This document shows, piece by piece, positions 8,707 through 18,353 of a stretch of 64,000 bases of DNA (positions are counted from its first letter, which is position 1; each line of letters opens with the position of its first letter). Below the pieces are notes generated by a model. It made no database searches. It was not told where the DNA came from and saw nothing but the letters and a program-made list of their open reading frames with translations. Made by a program: the position numbers and the translations under genes. This stretch comes from Bacteroidota bacterium (GTDB lineage: Bacteria; Bacteroidota; Bacteroidia; Chitinophagales; Saprospiraceae), in the NCBI GenBank assembly GCA_030147525.1, contig JASBVF010000053.1, positions 115,100-179,099 on the forward strand, written 5' to 3'.

Positions 8707-10332
8707 TTACTTATTCAGCGCTTCCAGTGTGGTGGTGTGTTTTTCCCACATGTAAGCGGCCGGGCTGTAGCTGAAAAGGCCGGCATTTTCAGCTACGATA
8801 TAATATTCAATCGATTCTTCGCCGTTTTGCGGAACGATGGTGATACCGAAGATGCCGTTTTCCGGAGTGCCGTCGTCGTTTTTACCATCGTCGAGCATGG
8901 AAACTTCAGTGAAATTCCCCTCGCCGCTCAGCCTGTAAAATAACGAAACCCGCTTCGGAAACTTATCCACCTGGGCCGTAATGTGAAAATGTTCCATCCG
9001 CTTGCTGGAAAGTGGCTGGCGGGTTTCCACCTTCACGTTCATGATATTGGGCGGGAAAATCGCCAGGTCAGGATGTGTTTTCAGGTAGTCTGCCCGTTTG
9101 CTCATCAATTCGAGGAGGCCGGGTATTTTACTTTTTTTACCGATGGTTTTGGCCAGGCTGTTGTCGAAATCTGTCATGTCGTAGTACTTGTTCGCATCGT
9201 TGGCCACATCGGTATGAATCAGGCTTTGCAACGCTTTGGCTCTCTCCTCGAATTTGCCGCTGAGGAAATAATCGTTCAAAATGGTGCGGACATGCGACAG
9301 GTACATTTTTCGGTACAATTGATTTTCCAGCAACTTACTGATCAGCGGTTTGGTTGGATTGTCGGCATGGAGCAGCGGGTCGAGTTCCTGCAGCAGTTTC
9401 AGTTTCAGATCGGAGCCTTCCCCGATATTTTTAAAACTGCCAAACGAAAGGTTCAAATCCCAGATGATGGGAGTGAATTGTCCTTTTTTGTTTTGGTACA
9501 GGTAGTAATTCACGCTGTGCTGTCCGGTATAGCTGCTGAGGTTGACAACAACATTGTTGAAGGCCAGCATCCATAGGGCGACATCCACGTCGAGCACAGA
9601 GCTGATCTTGGAAGGGTCTTCGTTGAGGATTCGGGTCAGTTCGATTAACTCTTTGGTGCCATGTTCGGAGAGTTTTTCAAAATTATTCTCGTAGCAGGGG
9701 AGGAGTTTGTCGTATTCGAGCGATCCGTAGATGTTGTTTTTACAGCCAACGGGCGTTCTTTCACCTGCATCCTGATTGACCTTGAAAAACGGGTTACCGG
9801 TGCTTTTGAAATATCGTTCCAAAAATTGTGGCTCTTCCACCGATTCAATATTGGCCAGCAGGCCGTAATATTTTCCATTGATGGTCACCCGTGCGAAGTT
9901 GGCCATTGGCGCAGGCATGTAGGTCCGGGCGATTTCATATCCCAACACTTCCCGCAACATACTTGGGTCTCTCAGTGTGTTGGACAATTTGATGGTTTTG
10001 TAGCCCTGAATGTTTTGATCCTTGTTTTTATAGTCAAGTTCAATGTGCAATGGATTACGGGAGGTGCCGGGAGCGAAGGATTTGCTGCCACGGTAGCGCA
10101 CACCGGCGCCTTCGAAGCGCTGACCATTGATTTCAACGATGCTTTCCAGCAGGCCATTTCCGTTGAAGCGAAGAGAGTCGAGAAAATAACTCCAGTTGGC
10201 TTGCTGGAAAGTGATTTTAATGTCCTGCACTTTGTCGGTGCTGAAAAAGCCGGCAGTGGATTTGTCCTGCGAAAAGCCTTTTTGCAGTCCGAACGTCAAA
10301 AAAAGAAACAGGAAGAGTGTTGTTTTTTTCAT
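8707..10332 (-). CDS. CotH kinase-family secreted protein (copy 2)
   Basis: The 541-residue protein has a signal peptide (MKKTTLFLFLFLTFGLQKGFS, cleavage before QD). It aligns with the downstream copy along its length: ITFQQANWSYFLDSL, GAGVRYRGSKSF, KLSNTLRDPSMLREVLGYE, NFARVTINGKYYGLL, NYYLYQNKKGQFTPIIWD, and the C-terminal MLDDGKNDDGTPENGIFG. The pair diverges clearly in sequence while keeping the domain order, so it looks like an old tandem duplication rather than a recent one. It is probably the promoter-proximal gene of a two-gene operon, with 186 bp of apparently empty sequence upstream. Confidence 0.9.
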   Translation of the reverse strand: MKKTTLFLFLFLTFGLQKGFSQDKSTAGFFSTDKVQDIKITFQQANWSYFLDSLRFNGNGLLESIVEINGQRFEGAGVRYRGSKSFAPGTSRNPLHIELDYKNKDQNIQGYKTIKLSNTLRDPSMLREVLGYEIARTYMPAPMANFARVTINGKYYGLLANIESVEEPQFLERYFKSTGNPFFKVNQDAGERTPVGCKNNIYGSLEYDKLLPCYENNFEKLSEHGTKELIELTRILNEDPSKISSVLDVDVALWMLAFNNVVVNLSSYTGQHSVNYYLYQNKKGQFTPIIWDLNLSFGSFKNIGEGSDLKLKLLQELDPLLHADNPTKPLISKLLENQLYRKMYLSHVRTILNDYFLSGKFEERAKALQSLIHTDVANDANKYYDMTDFDNSLAKTIGKKSKIPGLLELMSKRADYLKTHPDLAIFPPNIMNVKVETRQPLSSKRMEHFHITAQVDKFPKRVSLFYRLSGEGNFTEVSMLDDGKNDDGTPENGIFGITIVPQNGEESIEYYIVAENAGLFSYSPAAYMWEKHTTTLEALNK

Positions 10333-10518
10333 GTCTAAAAAACTGTTTGCGAAATATTGTTGGGATAAATTATTGATTTTCAGTGGTTGATAAAGGAAAA
10401 TGCCGTCAGAAAGCAGCTGGATTCGCCGCCGTTTTCCAATCGGCTTGCAATAATAAAAAAAAGAGGAGAATGGGAAGCGATGAGTCAGCCGTAATGAAAC
10501 ATTCTCTTTACCCCCGCA

Positions 10519-11019
10519 TCACCCTTCTTTTGGTATTTCCTCGAAGTATCCGGTTTTAGTGTTTTTACGGACAGCGTTCCAGTCAAAATAGCGACCATTC
10601 ATCACCACATAAACGCCCGGCGGCAACGTTTGCAGGAATGCCAGAGCGCTTCCCAGGTTGAAAAACCCGTCGGACGAAGTGCCGAATGCGTAGGGAACCA
10701 TGGCCCCCGTCAACACAATGGTCTTTTCTTTCATGTCAGCCTGTGCCAGGAATTCGGCGGTTTTCACTATGGTGTCCGTTCCGTGTGTGATAAGAATTTT
10801 ATCATTCGGACAGCGAATACAGTTGTGAGCAATAATTTCCCGGTCCGTATCCGTCATGTCGAGGCTGTCCACCATCATCAGGGTTTTGACGTCATAATCC
10901 ACTGTGCAGCGGCCCCGCTCCAGCATGGAAGGAACATGGGTATCCTTGAAGTAAAGCCCTCCGGAAATGTAATTGTATTGCTTGTCAAATGTTCCGCCAG
11001 TGACAAAGACTTGTATCAT
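10519..11019 (-). CDS. Standalone asparaginase N-terminal-domain protein
   Basis: The 166-residue protein contains the two threonine motifs of type I/II asparaginases: VTGGTFDK at residues 6-13 and LITHGTDT at 76-83. VLTGAMVPYAFGTSSDG follows at about 101-117. Full-length asparaginases are about 330 residues and have a second domain that completes the active site; that domain is absent. The frame is intact and ends in a normal TGA. Short one-domain versions are known in Bacteroidota, so this is probably not a pseudogene. Whether it hydrolyses asparagine is uncertain. It stands alone, with 254 bp before the START-domain gene upstream. Confidence 0.8.
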   Translation of the reverse strand: MIQVFVTGGTFDKQYNYISGGLYFKDTHVPSMLERGRCTVDYDVKTLMMVDSLDMTDTDREIIAHNCIRCPNDKILITHGTDTIVKTAEFLAQADMKEKTIVLTGAMVPYAFGTSSDGFFNLGSALAFLQTLPPGVYVVMNGRYFDWNAVRKNTKTGYFEEIPKEG

Positions 11020-11273
11020 AATGTTGGCCGATGTATGCTGAACGAACTTCGTTCTGGAGAAAATAGGTTGATAGTTTGATCAAAAAACCGGGGCAAAGAT
11101 TCACAAATATCTTTATCCATTGGGTATAGCTGGTCATTTTTTGTGCTTGGGGGCCTTGAAATGACAAGGCTTTCCTTCGGTTTGTTAAATAACCGCCAGC
11201 GTTTGAGGTAGCGTGACAGGTGGGAAAATTTTCTTTAAGGCAGAAAGAGCATGGAGCGTGCCAGGGAGATGGA

Positions 11274-11945
11274 TTATTTTTTCAAATCCTGAACGAAAGC
11301 CATCTTTCGATGCTTGTATTTTTCCTTTTCCAGCATTTCCTTGAATTTGACCATCGTTTGAAGAGGCCCCTGATCGGCTGCGAGGTTCACCATCCAGGCA
11401 GGGATGTTGCCGCCGGGATCTGAGTTGAGGTAATAATCAACCCTGACAATTCCGTTGCCGATGGGCGTAAAAGTCCAATGTAATTCAGCTTTTTTGATGC
11501 GCACCAGGTCTGCTTTTTCTGCTTCCATCCAATGGTGGGAAGTCGTGTGAGAGTGAATGGCAAGTGTTTTCGGGTCTTGCCAGAATTTTGAATAAAGCAC
11601 CAGATCCCGGTTGTCAAATGGCCAGGGGAAGTCTATTTCCGTGTAGTAATAAACTTCCGTGTCAGATATTTTTTTGATGGTTCTTGACTCGACCGAGGCG
11701 TACACCCAGTCGTCAAACCCTTCAACGTGCGTCAGTACGGCGGCAATGGTGTGCAGGGAAGCCTCCACCCGTGTCGTAAACTTCAGTTCTTTGATTTTGG
11801 AATCCGGTTTTTCCCGGACGTAAACTTTGATACCGCCTTTATCCCGTTTCAACTCCCAAACAGGTTCGTTTTGAGCGAATACAGTTGCAGTAGCAAGCAA
11901 TAAAAAGAGGGGTAACAAGATCAGGGTTCGTTGAAAGGATTTCAT
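11274..11945 (-). CDS. START/lipid-binding-domain secreted protein
   Basis: The 223-residue protein has a signal peptide (to about VFAQ, residue 25). A START-like domain covers residues ~28-215, seen in the WELKRDKGGIKVYVREKPDS opening, the DWVYASVESRTI segment, FPWPFDNRDLVLYSK, and HWTFTPIGNGIVRVDYYLNSDPGG. Bacterial START proteins bind hydrophobic ligands in a helix-grip cavity. The signal peptide places this one in the periplasm or envelope. Ligand and partners are unknown. It diverges from the large hybrid regulator gene, sharing a 511-bp intergenic region. Confidence 0.85.
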   Translation of the reverse strand: MKSFQRTLILLPLFLLLATATVFAQNEPVWELKRDKGGIKVYVREKPDSKIKELKFTTRVEASLHTIAAVLTHVEGFDDWVYASVESRTIKKISDTEVYYYTEIDFPWPFDNRDLVLYSKFWQDPKTLAIHSHTTSHHWMEAEKADLVRIKKAELHWTFTPIGNGIVRVDYYLNSDPGGNIPAWMVNLAADQGPLQTMVKFKEMLEKEKYKHRKMAFVQDLKK

Positions 11946-12456
11946 CGGAATGCCAAATGGGTTTGTTTATCAGCTAATAACGATTGGCGGGGCGGTTTGT
12001 TGACAGGGGGACGAAACAAACCTTCCAATTGTCTTGTCAATATCTTTCTTTGAAAATTTCGGGCCTGTTTTCATTTTTATGTGTCAATCGTGCTTTTTTA
12101 ACGAATAAAATTTAGTATTTGCCCGGTTTTTAAAGGCTGGTGAAATATTCCCATGTAAAAACCTTGTGTTTTTCCGGTAGGCTCATTGTTCCGCTTGCTG
12201 TCAGTTTGCCTGCGTTTTCACACACCTGAAAATAAAGTGCCCGATTTCAGGACAATTTTACGCTAACCTCGAAGAACAACGTAACACTTACCGGAAATTC
12301 AGTATTATTACCATGAAATTTCATTTTTCTGACACAAGCTTATTCAACCATACTGCTCTTCCTTTCTCTAAGCTCAACTAAAAAATAGCCTTGCCCTCCT
12401 TCCTTGGGCGAAAGAAACCATGATGAAAGCAGTCAGAATGTACTCCTGCATTCCAC
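11946..12456. other. Divergent intergenic region, 511 bp
   Basis: This lies between the START gene (minus) and the hybrid regulator gene (plus). It is AT-rich and must contain both promoters. I see no perfect TAnnTTTG box; near matches are TATCTTTC at about 12044 and a TA-plus-TTTG pair with 3-nt spacing at about 12114. I see no RNA structure, repeat or short gene. Confidence 0.5.
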
Positions 12457-15400
12457 ATGCTGTTTCGCACTATTTATTATTCGTTCAAGTCTGTTTTTTG
12501 GTTACTGCTGCTACTGCTGCCTGTCTCGCTGGGTGGACAAGGGTCGAATTTTGCCTTCACCAACCTGAATAAAACGGACGGGCTCGCCAGCAACTGGTGC
12601 CACGTTGCTTTTCAGGATAGCAGGGGCTACATGTGGTTTGGTACCCAGGATGGCCTGTCGAAATATGATGGTGAAAAGTTTACCACCTACCGCCATGTCG
12701 TGGGCGATGAAGCCTCGCTGCCCGGCAACATCGTCAAAGATATTCAGGAGGATTGGCAGGGCCGCCTTTGGATGGCCAGTAACGGTGGTGGGTTGAGTTG
12801 CTTCGACCCTGTCACCGAGCAGTTTCAGCAGTTCCGCAGAAAGTCGGTGGATTTCAACTCGCCGTTTTGTGAGTCGATGGTAAGTCTTTTTCTGGATCAG
12901 GAAAAAGTACTCTGGGTTGGCAACTACGATTGCGGATTTCATGCTTTCGATATAGAAAAAGGCAGCTTTAAAAGTTTTGCACTCACCGAAAAATTCAACA
13001 CGAGGGAAGAAGCTTTCAAATACAACTCGGTGATCGACATCGTTCCCGATGTGTCCGATTCGGACGTGCTGTGGCTGGCAGGTAATGATGGCTTGTACAA
13101 ATTCAATAAGAAAACGGAACACCTGACCCGTTTCACTTCCAATTTCCCGGGCGCAAAAGACGTCGGTATTTTTTCCATTCTGATGGACCGCCCGAATGAA
13201 ATCTGGATGGGGACTTACGGCGCCGGCGTCGCTCGCCTTGATTTGAAAACAGGCCAATGGCAGCACTTTTTCCCGTCGCCGGCGGAATGGAACCGCCGCA
13301 ATGAAAAAGCCAATCTTGTCTACAGTATCAAAAGAAAATCGCAGCATGAATTGTGGATTTGCTCCCAAAGTGAAGGTTTTGCCGTTTTTAATATCCGCAC
13401 CTCCTCGTTTTCTTTTCAGCACCCGATGCCGGAAGATCCTTACTCTTTTGGAAGTTCAGAAGCCTACAGCGTGAGCGAAGGAAAGGATGGCCTGCTTTGG
13501 GTAACCACCCGCAGAAGGGGTGTCTTTCAGCTGGACCCCAATTATAAATTCATTAAGAGCCGTATCCTGTGCCGGGACGACTGCGAAGCTCAGGCAATGC
13601 CTCAGGATGTGACTGATTTTGCCTGGGATGAAAAACTCAAAAAGCTGTACGTGGTGGCAAAGGGGACACGGGATATTTTCATTTTCAATCAACAGATTCA
13701 GTTTGAAAAACGGGTGAAAACGGGCATCCCCACCGGCCCGGCAGGCGGTAATTATGCCGTTTTGGTCGACTCCCGGAATACGGTTTGGGTCGGCGGCCGG
13801 AGCACTGATGGTCAAAATCCGCTTTTCAGGTATTTTCCCGGTGAAGACAGGGTAGAGGTTTTTCAATACAAAATCAACGGACAACTCTACTCCCATCAGC
13901 TCGAGATCCTCGATCTCCTGGAAGATTCCCGTAAAAATATCTGGGCAGCAGCAAGTTACGGTGGCTTATTCAAGATTATTTCAACCAAAAATAAAACCCT
14001 CGAATTGAAGGCAGCCACCGATAAAAACACGGGGCCTTTACCTACCAATAAAATCAACCAGCTCAGCGAGGACCGGAGCGGCAAGCTATGGTTATCCACC
14101 AGCGACATGGGCGTTTACCGTTTTGATCCTGCAGGCAGGATTTTTACCAACTACAGCAAATCCTTTGATGACACGCCGGGACTTACGGAAAATATGACCA
14201 ACTCCGTCCTGGAAGACAACCACGGAAATATCTGGGTTGGCACCAACGCCAACGGCATTAACATGCTCAATTTTTCGTCATCGTCCGCCCCCGCTTATTC
14301 CTTTCTCCAAATGAAAGACGGCTTGCCCGATGATCATATTTTAAAAATGGTAAAAGACCAGCGGGGCGATATCTGGGTCTATACCATCAGCGGCCTGGGT
14401 TTTTACGATCAGGACAAGGAGCAGTTTATCGTGTACGATGAAAAACAGGGGTTAAAAGGCGGGCACTCCTGGGAAATGGGGCTTTTCGCAGCCGATGGTA
14501 AAATCTTCGTCGGCAGAAACAACGGGTTTTACTACTTCGACGTGGATAGCCTTCAGCAGGAAATCATACCGCCTCCGGTGGTGCTTACCAGTTTCAAGGT
14601 GTTTGAAACGGAGCTTTTTTTTGGTAAAAACCTGAACTACCTCGATAAAATCGTTCTCAATCATGATCAAAACTTTTTCTCCGTCAGTTTTGCGGCGCTT
14701 AATTTCAGCAACCCTGAAAAAAATCAATACGCCTACAAGCTGGAAGGTTTCAACCAGGACTGGGTCTATCCTTCCGACAACCGGAATGTAGCCGGCTTTA
14801 CCAATGTTCCGGCGGGCACCTATACTTTTCATGTGATCGCTTCGAATGACCGGGGCGTATGGAACCGGGACGGCGTCCGGGTACCCATCGTTATCCGTTC
14901 GCCCTGGTACCTTACCTGGTGGGCCTGTTTAATTTACGGGGTGAGCATTTTGGGTCTGGGTTACTTCGCCTATCGCTACCAAAAAAGCCGTTGGGAACTG
15001 CAAACCAGCCTCCTGCTCGAGCAAAAAGAGGCCGGTCAGTTGCGGGAGCTGCATCAAATGCGCAGCCGCCTGTACACGAACATCACACATGAGTTCCGGA
15101 CGCCGCTCACCGTGATCCTCGGCTTGGCTGCCGAAATAAAAGATCAGGAAAAATACACCGAACTGATCATCAGAAATGGCCGCCGCTTACTCAACCTGAT
15201 CAACCAGTTGCTGGATATTTCAAAAGCCGGGCATGGCAGCCTTCAACTCCACCTCAAAAAAGGGGATGTTGTTTTCTATATTAAATATGTGATCGAATCA
15301 ATGCAATCGCTGGCAAATGTAAAATCCATCGAGCTAGGTTATTCTTCCGATTTGCCGGCTTTCACCATGGATTTTGACCCGGAAAGGCTGCGTCAGGTGT

Positions 15401-16593
15401 TGTACAACCTGATTTCCAATGCCATCAAGTTTACACCGGATCAGGGGCAGGTCAATATTTCATTAAATTTCGAAACCCAGGCCTCGCCGCCAATTTTACA
15501 CATAAAAGTAAGTGACACCGGCATCGGGATGGAGGAAAAATACCTGGCTCACATTTTTGACTCTTTTTATCAAATTGAAAACCCGGACCCCAGGATTTTG
15601 CCCGGAACCGGCATCGGCCTCGCCCTGACGGCTGAACTTGTGAAAATGATGGAAGGCAAGGTTGAAGTCAATAGCAAGCCCGGCAAAGGTTCCGTTTTCA
15701 CCGTCACGCTCCCGGCTCACGACCGGGAAGGCGTCGCAGCAGTGATATTCCCGGCTGCTTCCGAACTTATTATGGCTGAATCCGGATTGGATATTTCTGA
15801 TGCTGCGAAAGGCGACCGCCGGCAGATTGCAGTGCCGGATCGCAACACCCGGCCGGTCGTGTTAATCGTGGAAGACAATCCTGATGTAGTGGTCTACCTT
15901 ACCAGCGTTCTATCGGAAGATTACCTGCTCGAAATTACTCACAATGGTTTGGAGGGTGTTGAAAAAGCGATTGAAATCGTACCGGATATTGTCATCAGCG
16001 ATGTCATGATGCCCGGCATGGATGGCCTGGCGCTTTGCAACCAACTGAAAAATGACGAGCGAACCAGTCACGTTCCCATCATTCTGCTGACGGCAAGAGC
16101 TACCATTGCCGACCGGATTGCCGGACTTGAAAGAGGAGCCGACGCCTACATTGCCAAACCATTTCACAAAAAAGAATTGAGGGTTGAAATCAAAAAACTG
16201 TTGTTGCTGCGGCAGCAGCTCCAGATTCGCTATTCCTCACTCGCCGCAGAGCCCGTGCAGGCACAAGGCCTGGAAATGGAGGACGCTTTCGTTCGCAAAG
16301 CAGTCGAGGCAGTCAATAATCACCTTTCAGACGAGCATTTCGGACCAGAGGAGCTTGGCAAATTACTTTTCATCAGCCGCTCGCAGCTGCACCGCAAGCT
16401 GTCTGCCCTTACCGGCAAATCTGCAAGCCACTTTATCAGGCACGTCAGGATGGAACAGGCCTATGAGTTCTTGAAAAACGGCTCAAACGTTTCACAGACA
16501 GCCCGGGAGGTAGGCTTTAGCGAACTGTCTTACTTTTCAAAAGTCTTCAAGGATTTCTACGGTTTTAGTCCACGAGAGGTTGGAAAGCATTGA
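12457..16593 (+). CDS. Hybrid two-component sensor histidine kinase/response regulator with AraC output (HTCS)
   Basis: The 1378-residue single-polypeptide signalling protein has these parts in order. There is a signal peptide (~1-27), then Reg_prop propeller repeats (~30-705, recurring DSRGYMWFGTQDGLSKY, LWMASNGGGL and IWVGTNANGI motifs). A Y_Y_Y domain (~735-805) precedes a transmembrane helix (~817-840). The HisKA domain has HEFRTPL with phospho-acceptor His878, and HATPase_c spans ~970-1086 (N, GTGIGLAL). The receiver spans ~1133-1249 with Asp1182 in VISDVMMPGMDG, and the C-terminal AraC helix-turn-helix ~1273-1378. Such proteins sense periplasmic sugars and activate polysaccharide-use genes. 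Here no susC/susD pair or glycosidase is adjacent, so the ligand and targets cannot be inferred from context. The start follows Met-Leu-Phe at 12457; upstream ATGs are out of frame. Confidence 0.95.
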   Translation: MLFRTIYYSFKSVFWLLLLLLPVSLGGQGSNFAFTNLNKTDGLASNWCHVAFQDSRGYMWFGTQDGLSKYDGEKFTTYRHVVGDEASLPGNIVKDIQEDWQGRLWMASNGGGLSCFDPVTEQFQQFRRKSVDFNSPFCESMVSLFLDQEKVLWVGNYDCGFHAFDIEKGSFKSFALTEKFNTREEAFKYNSVIDIVPDVSDSDVLWLAGNDGLYKFNKKTEHLTRFTSNFPGAKDVGIFSILMDRPNEIWMGTYGAGVARLDLKTGQWQHFFPSPAEWNRRNEKANLVYSIKRKSQHELWICSQSEGFAVFNIRTSSFSFQHPMPEDPYSFGSSEAYSVSEGKDGLLWVTTRRRGVFQLDPNYKFIKSRILCRDDCEAQAMPQDVTDFAWDEKLKKLYVVAKGTRDIFIFNQQIQFEKRVKTGIPTGPAGGNYAVLVDSRNTVWVGGRSTDGQNPLFRYFPGEDRVEVFQYKINGQLYSHQLEILDLLEDSRKNIWAAASYGGLFKIISTKNKTLELKAATDKNTGPLPTNKINQLSEDRSGKLWLSTSDMGVYRFDPAGRIFTNYSKSFDDTPGLTENMTNSVLEDNHGNIWVGTNANGINMLNFSSSSAPAYSFLQMKDGLPDDHILKMVKDQRGDIWVYTISGLGFYDQDKEQFIVYDEKQGLKGGHSWEMGLFAADGKIFVGRNNGFYYFDVDSLQQEIIPPPVVLTSFKVFETELFFGKNLNYLDKIVLNHDQNFFSVSFAALNFSNPEKNQYAYKLEGFNQDWVYPSDNRNVAGFTNVPAGTYTFHVIASNDRGVWNRDGVRVPIVIRSPWYLTWWACLIYGVSILGLGYFAYRYQKSRWELQTSLLLEQKEAGQLRELHQMRSRLYTNITHEFRTPLTVILGLAAEIKDQEKYTELIIRNGRRLLNLINQLLDISKAGHGSLQLHLKKGDVVFYIKYVIESMQSLANVKSIELGYSSDLPAFTMDFDPERLRQVLYNLISNAIKFTPDQGQVNISLNFETQASPPILHIKVSDTGIGMEEKYLAHIFDSFYQIENPDPRILPGTGIGLALTAELVKMMEGKVEVNSKPGKGSVFTVTLPAHDREGVAAVIFPAASELIMAESGLDISDAAKGDRRQIAVPDRNTRPVVLIVEDNPDVVVYLTSVLSEDYLLEITHNGLEGVEKAIEIVPDIVISDVMMPGMDGLALCNQLKNDERTSHVPIILLTARATIADRIAGLERGADAYIAKPFHKKELRVEIKKLLLLRQQLQIRYSSLAAEPVQAQGLEMEDAFVRKAVEAVNNHLSDEHFGPEELGKLLFISRSQLHRKLSALTGKSASHFIRHVRMEQAYEFLKNGSNVSQTAREVGFSELSYFSKVFKDFYGFSPREVGKH

Positions 16594-16773
16594 TTTTCAG
16601 GGGAACGCAACAATAGTCCAAGTTTTTGCAACATGATTTCAAACTTTCGATTAAAATCTGCTCTACCTTTATTGTCGATAAATATTTCAAACTTTTAGAC
16701 TTTTTTATGGTCGGAATCTATCCACTGTTGACCACAAGACCAAATGGAATGTTTAATCCCGTAGCCCCGAAAA

Positions 16774-16815
16774 ATCTTCGCCGCCTCTCCCCCGGGGCGG
16801 CGATTTATTTTTTAA
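16774..16815 (+). terminator. Rho-independent terminator after the hybrid regulator gene
   Basis: The stem TCGCCGCC/GGCGGCGA (16778-16785 and 16796-16803) has a C-rich loop and is followed by TTTATTTTTT. It lies about 180 bp past the regulator stop; nothing coding is visible in between. Confidence 0.65.
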
Positions 16816-16950
16816 GGAAGTATCCCTTTTTAGCGTGTTTTCCGTTTCGTCTTTTTCGGTGAAATAACGCATTCTTGAAGCTCGGTCGATATCGGGCACA
16901 CTATGAATCACTTTTTCTTTTACTTTTCACTACTCACCATAGTAATTAAC

Positions 16951-17286
16951 CAATCAATAACGCATACCCGTCAATCAGTAGCGCATACCCGTCAATGAGG
17001 TTGACACACCCGTCAATGAGGTTGACACACCCGTCAATGAGGTTGACATACCCGTCAATGAGGTTGACATACCCGTCAATGAGGTTGACACACCCGTCAA
17101 TGAGGTGAACATACCCGTCAATGAGGTGAACATACCCGTCAATGAGGTTGACACACCCGTCAATGAGGTTGACACACCCGTCAATGAGGTTGACACACCC
17201 GTCAATGAGGTGAACATACCCGTCAATGAGGTTGACACACCCGTCAATGAGGTGAACATACCCGTCAATGAGGTGAACATACCAGT
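16951..17286. repeat. 21-bp tandem repeat array, 16 units
   Basis: Sixteen consecutive 21-bp units run from 16951, with a degenerate partial unit at 17287-17301. Units 1-2 are diverged (CAATCAATA and CAATCAGTA starts). Units 3-16 share CAATGAGGT, then one of three endings before CCCGT: TGACACA (A), TGACATA (B) or GAACATA (C). The order from unit 3 is A A B B A C C A A A C A C C. In A and B units GTCAATGAGGTTGAC is an inverted repeat (GTCAA/TTGAC with a 5-nt loop); C units break it. Since 21 is a multiple of 3, open frames exist on both strands (heptapeptides like DTPVNEV or SLTGVST), but neither has a plausible start context or any non-repeat domain. The array lies about 200 bp upstream of thyA. 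Confidence 0.95.
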
Positions 17287-17389
17287 CAAGAAGTGACTCA
17301 TGTTTTTTCTGTAAATGACAATTTAGATAAGTTCTTGCCCCCTTTAAGTATTTTGGTATAAACTACTCATAACCAATAAAAAATCAGTC

Positions 17390-17450
17390 CCCACAAACAC
17401 CCAAACCTCCAAACACACAAACACACAGCCCCCTCAACACACAAACACCG
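17390..17450 (+). repeat. G-poor C/A-rich iteration upstream of thyA
   Basis: A stretch of CAAACACACA-like and CCAAACCTCC-like iterations runs almost without G on the plus strand and ends about 50 bp before the thyA ATG. It resembles the CAAAC-type leaders before other genes here but has no strict period. It would be an unstructured part of the 5' leader if transcribed. Confidence 0.5.
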
Positions 17451-17502
17451 TTTGTTAAGCCGGCAGTTTTTACGGAATTTTGGGGTCTTAATCAAAATAA
17501 CA

Positions 17503-18297
17503 ATGAAGCAGTACCTCGACCTTCTCCAGCACATCCTCGACAACGGCGTAGAAAAAAGTGACCGCACCGGCACCGGTACCATCAGCACGTTCGGGTACCA
17601 GATGCGTTTTGACCTGCAACAAGGCTTTCCGCTCGTGACTACCAAGAAATTGCACACAAAATCTATCATCTACGAATTATTGTGGTTTCTGAAAGGCGAT
17701 ACGAATGTGAAATACCTTCAGGAAAACGGCGTCAGAATCTGGAATGAATGGGCGGATGAAGAAGGTTCGCTCGGCCCAATTTACGGCAAGCAATGGGTGG
17801 CCTGGGAAACTAAAGACGGCCGGACCATTAACCAGATCGAACAGGCCGTGCAGCAACTCAAAACCAACCCCGACAGCCGCCGCATCATCGTCAACGCCTG
17901 GAATGTGGCCGATCTGCCCGACATGCACCTCAGCCCCTGCCATGCCATGTTTCAGTTTTATGTGGTCAATGGCCGGTTGTCCTGTCAGCTTTACCAGCGG
18001 TCGGCGGATGTGTTTTTAGGCGTTCCTTTCAACATCGCTTCGTATGCGCTGCTCACTATGATGATGGCACAGGTCTGCGACCTCGAACCGGGTGAATTCA
18101 TTCACACCTTCGGCGACGTGCATATTTACTCCAACCATGTCGAGCAGGTGAAACTGCAACTCAGCCGGGAACCAAGGCCTCTGCCAACCATGACGATAAA
18201 CCCTGAGGTGAAGGATATTTTTGGTTTTAAATACGAGGATTTCACCTTGTCCAACTACGATCCGCACCCGCACATCAAGGCAGAAGTTGCTGTTTGA
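17503..18297 (+). CDS. thyA: Thymidylate synthase
   Basis: The 264-residue enzyme converts dUMP to dTMP using methylenetetrahydrofolate. The start is ATG at 17503 ([15 protein letters not shown]), which gives exactly the length of Escherichia coli ThyA; the longer upstream frame adds only non-conserved residues. Visible landmarks are [13 protein letters not shown] at 19-31, the catalytic Cys146 in [30 protein letters not shown], and HIYSNHVEQ. No dihydrofolate reductase gene follows; the next gene, 56 bp downstream, is a deacetylase-family protein. It is preceded by the 21-bp array and a C/A-rich leader. Confidence 0.98.
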   Translation: MKQYLDLLQHILDNGVEKSDRTGTGTISTFGYQMRFDLQQGFPLVTTKKLHTKSIIYELLWFLKGDTNVKYLQENGVRIWNEWADEEGSLGPIYGKQWVAWETKDGRTINQIEQAVQQLKTNPDSRRIIVNAWNVADLPDMHLSPCHAMFQFYVVNGRLSCQLYQRSADVFLGVPFNIASYALLTMMMAQVCDLEPGEFIHTFGDVHIYSNHVEQVKLQLSREPRPLPTMTINPEVKDIFGFKYEDFTLSNYDPHPHIKAEVAV

Positions 18298-18353
18298 TAA
18301 AAACCAGATGCATGCGGTAGCTGTTTAACCCGCCGTCATCATTCAACACTGTC

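Noticed and set aside
10519..11019. Asparaginase pseudogene
   Set aside because: Intact frame, normal stop and both Thr motifs; short family members exist, so a broken gene is not required.
12511..13422. 303-codon minus-strand frame opposite the hybrid regulator
   Set aside because: No family features, and the plus strand carries clear Reg_prop repeats here.
16951..17301. CRISPR array
   Set aside because: The units are contiguous 21-bp tandem repeats with no unique spacers and no cas genes in the window.
16975..17301. Repeat protein encoded by the 21-bp array (108 codons minus or 63 codons plus)
   Set aside because: Openness follows from the period being a multiple of 3; both strands are open, there is no non-repeat domain, signal peptide or convincing start context.
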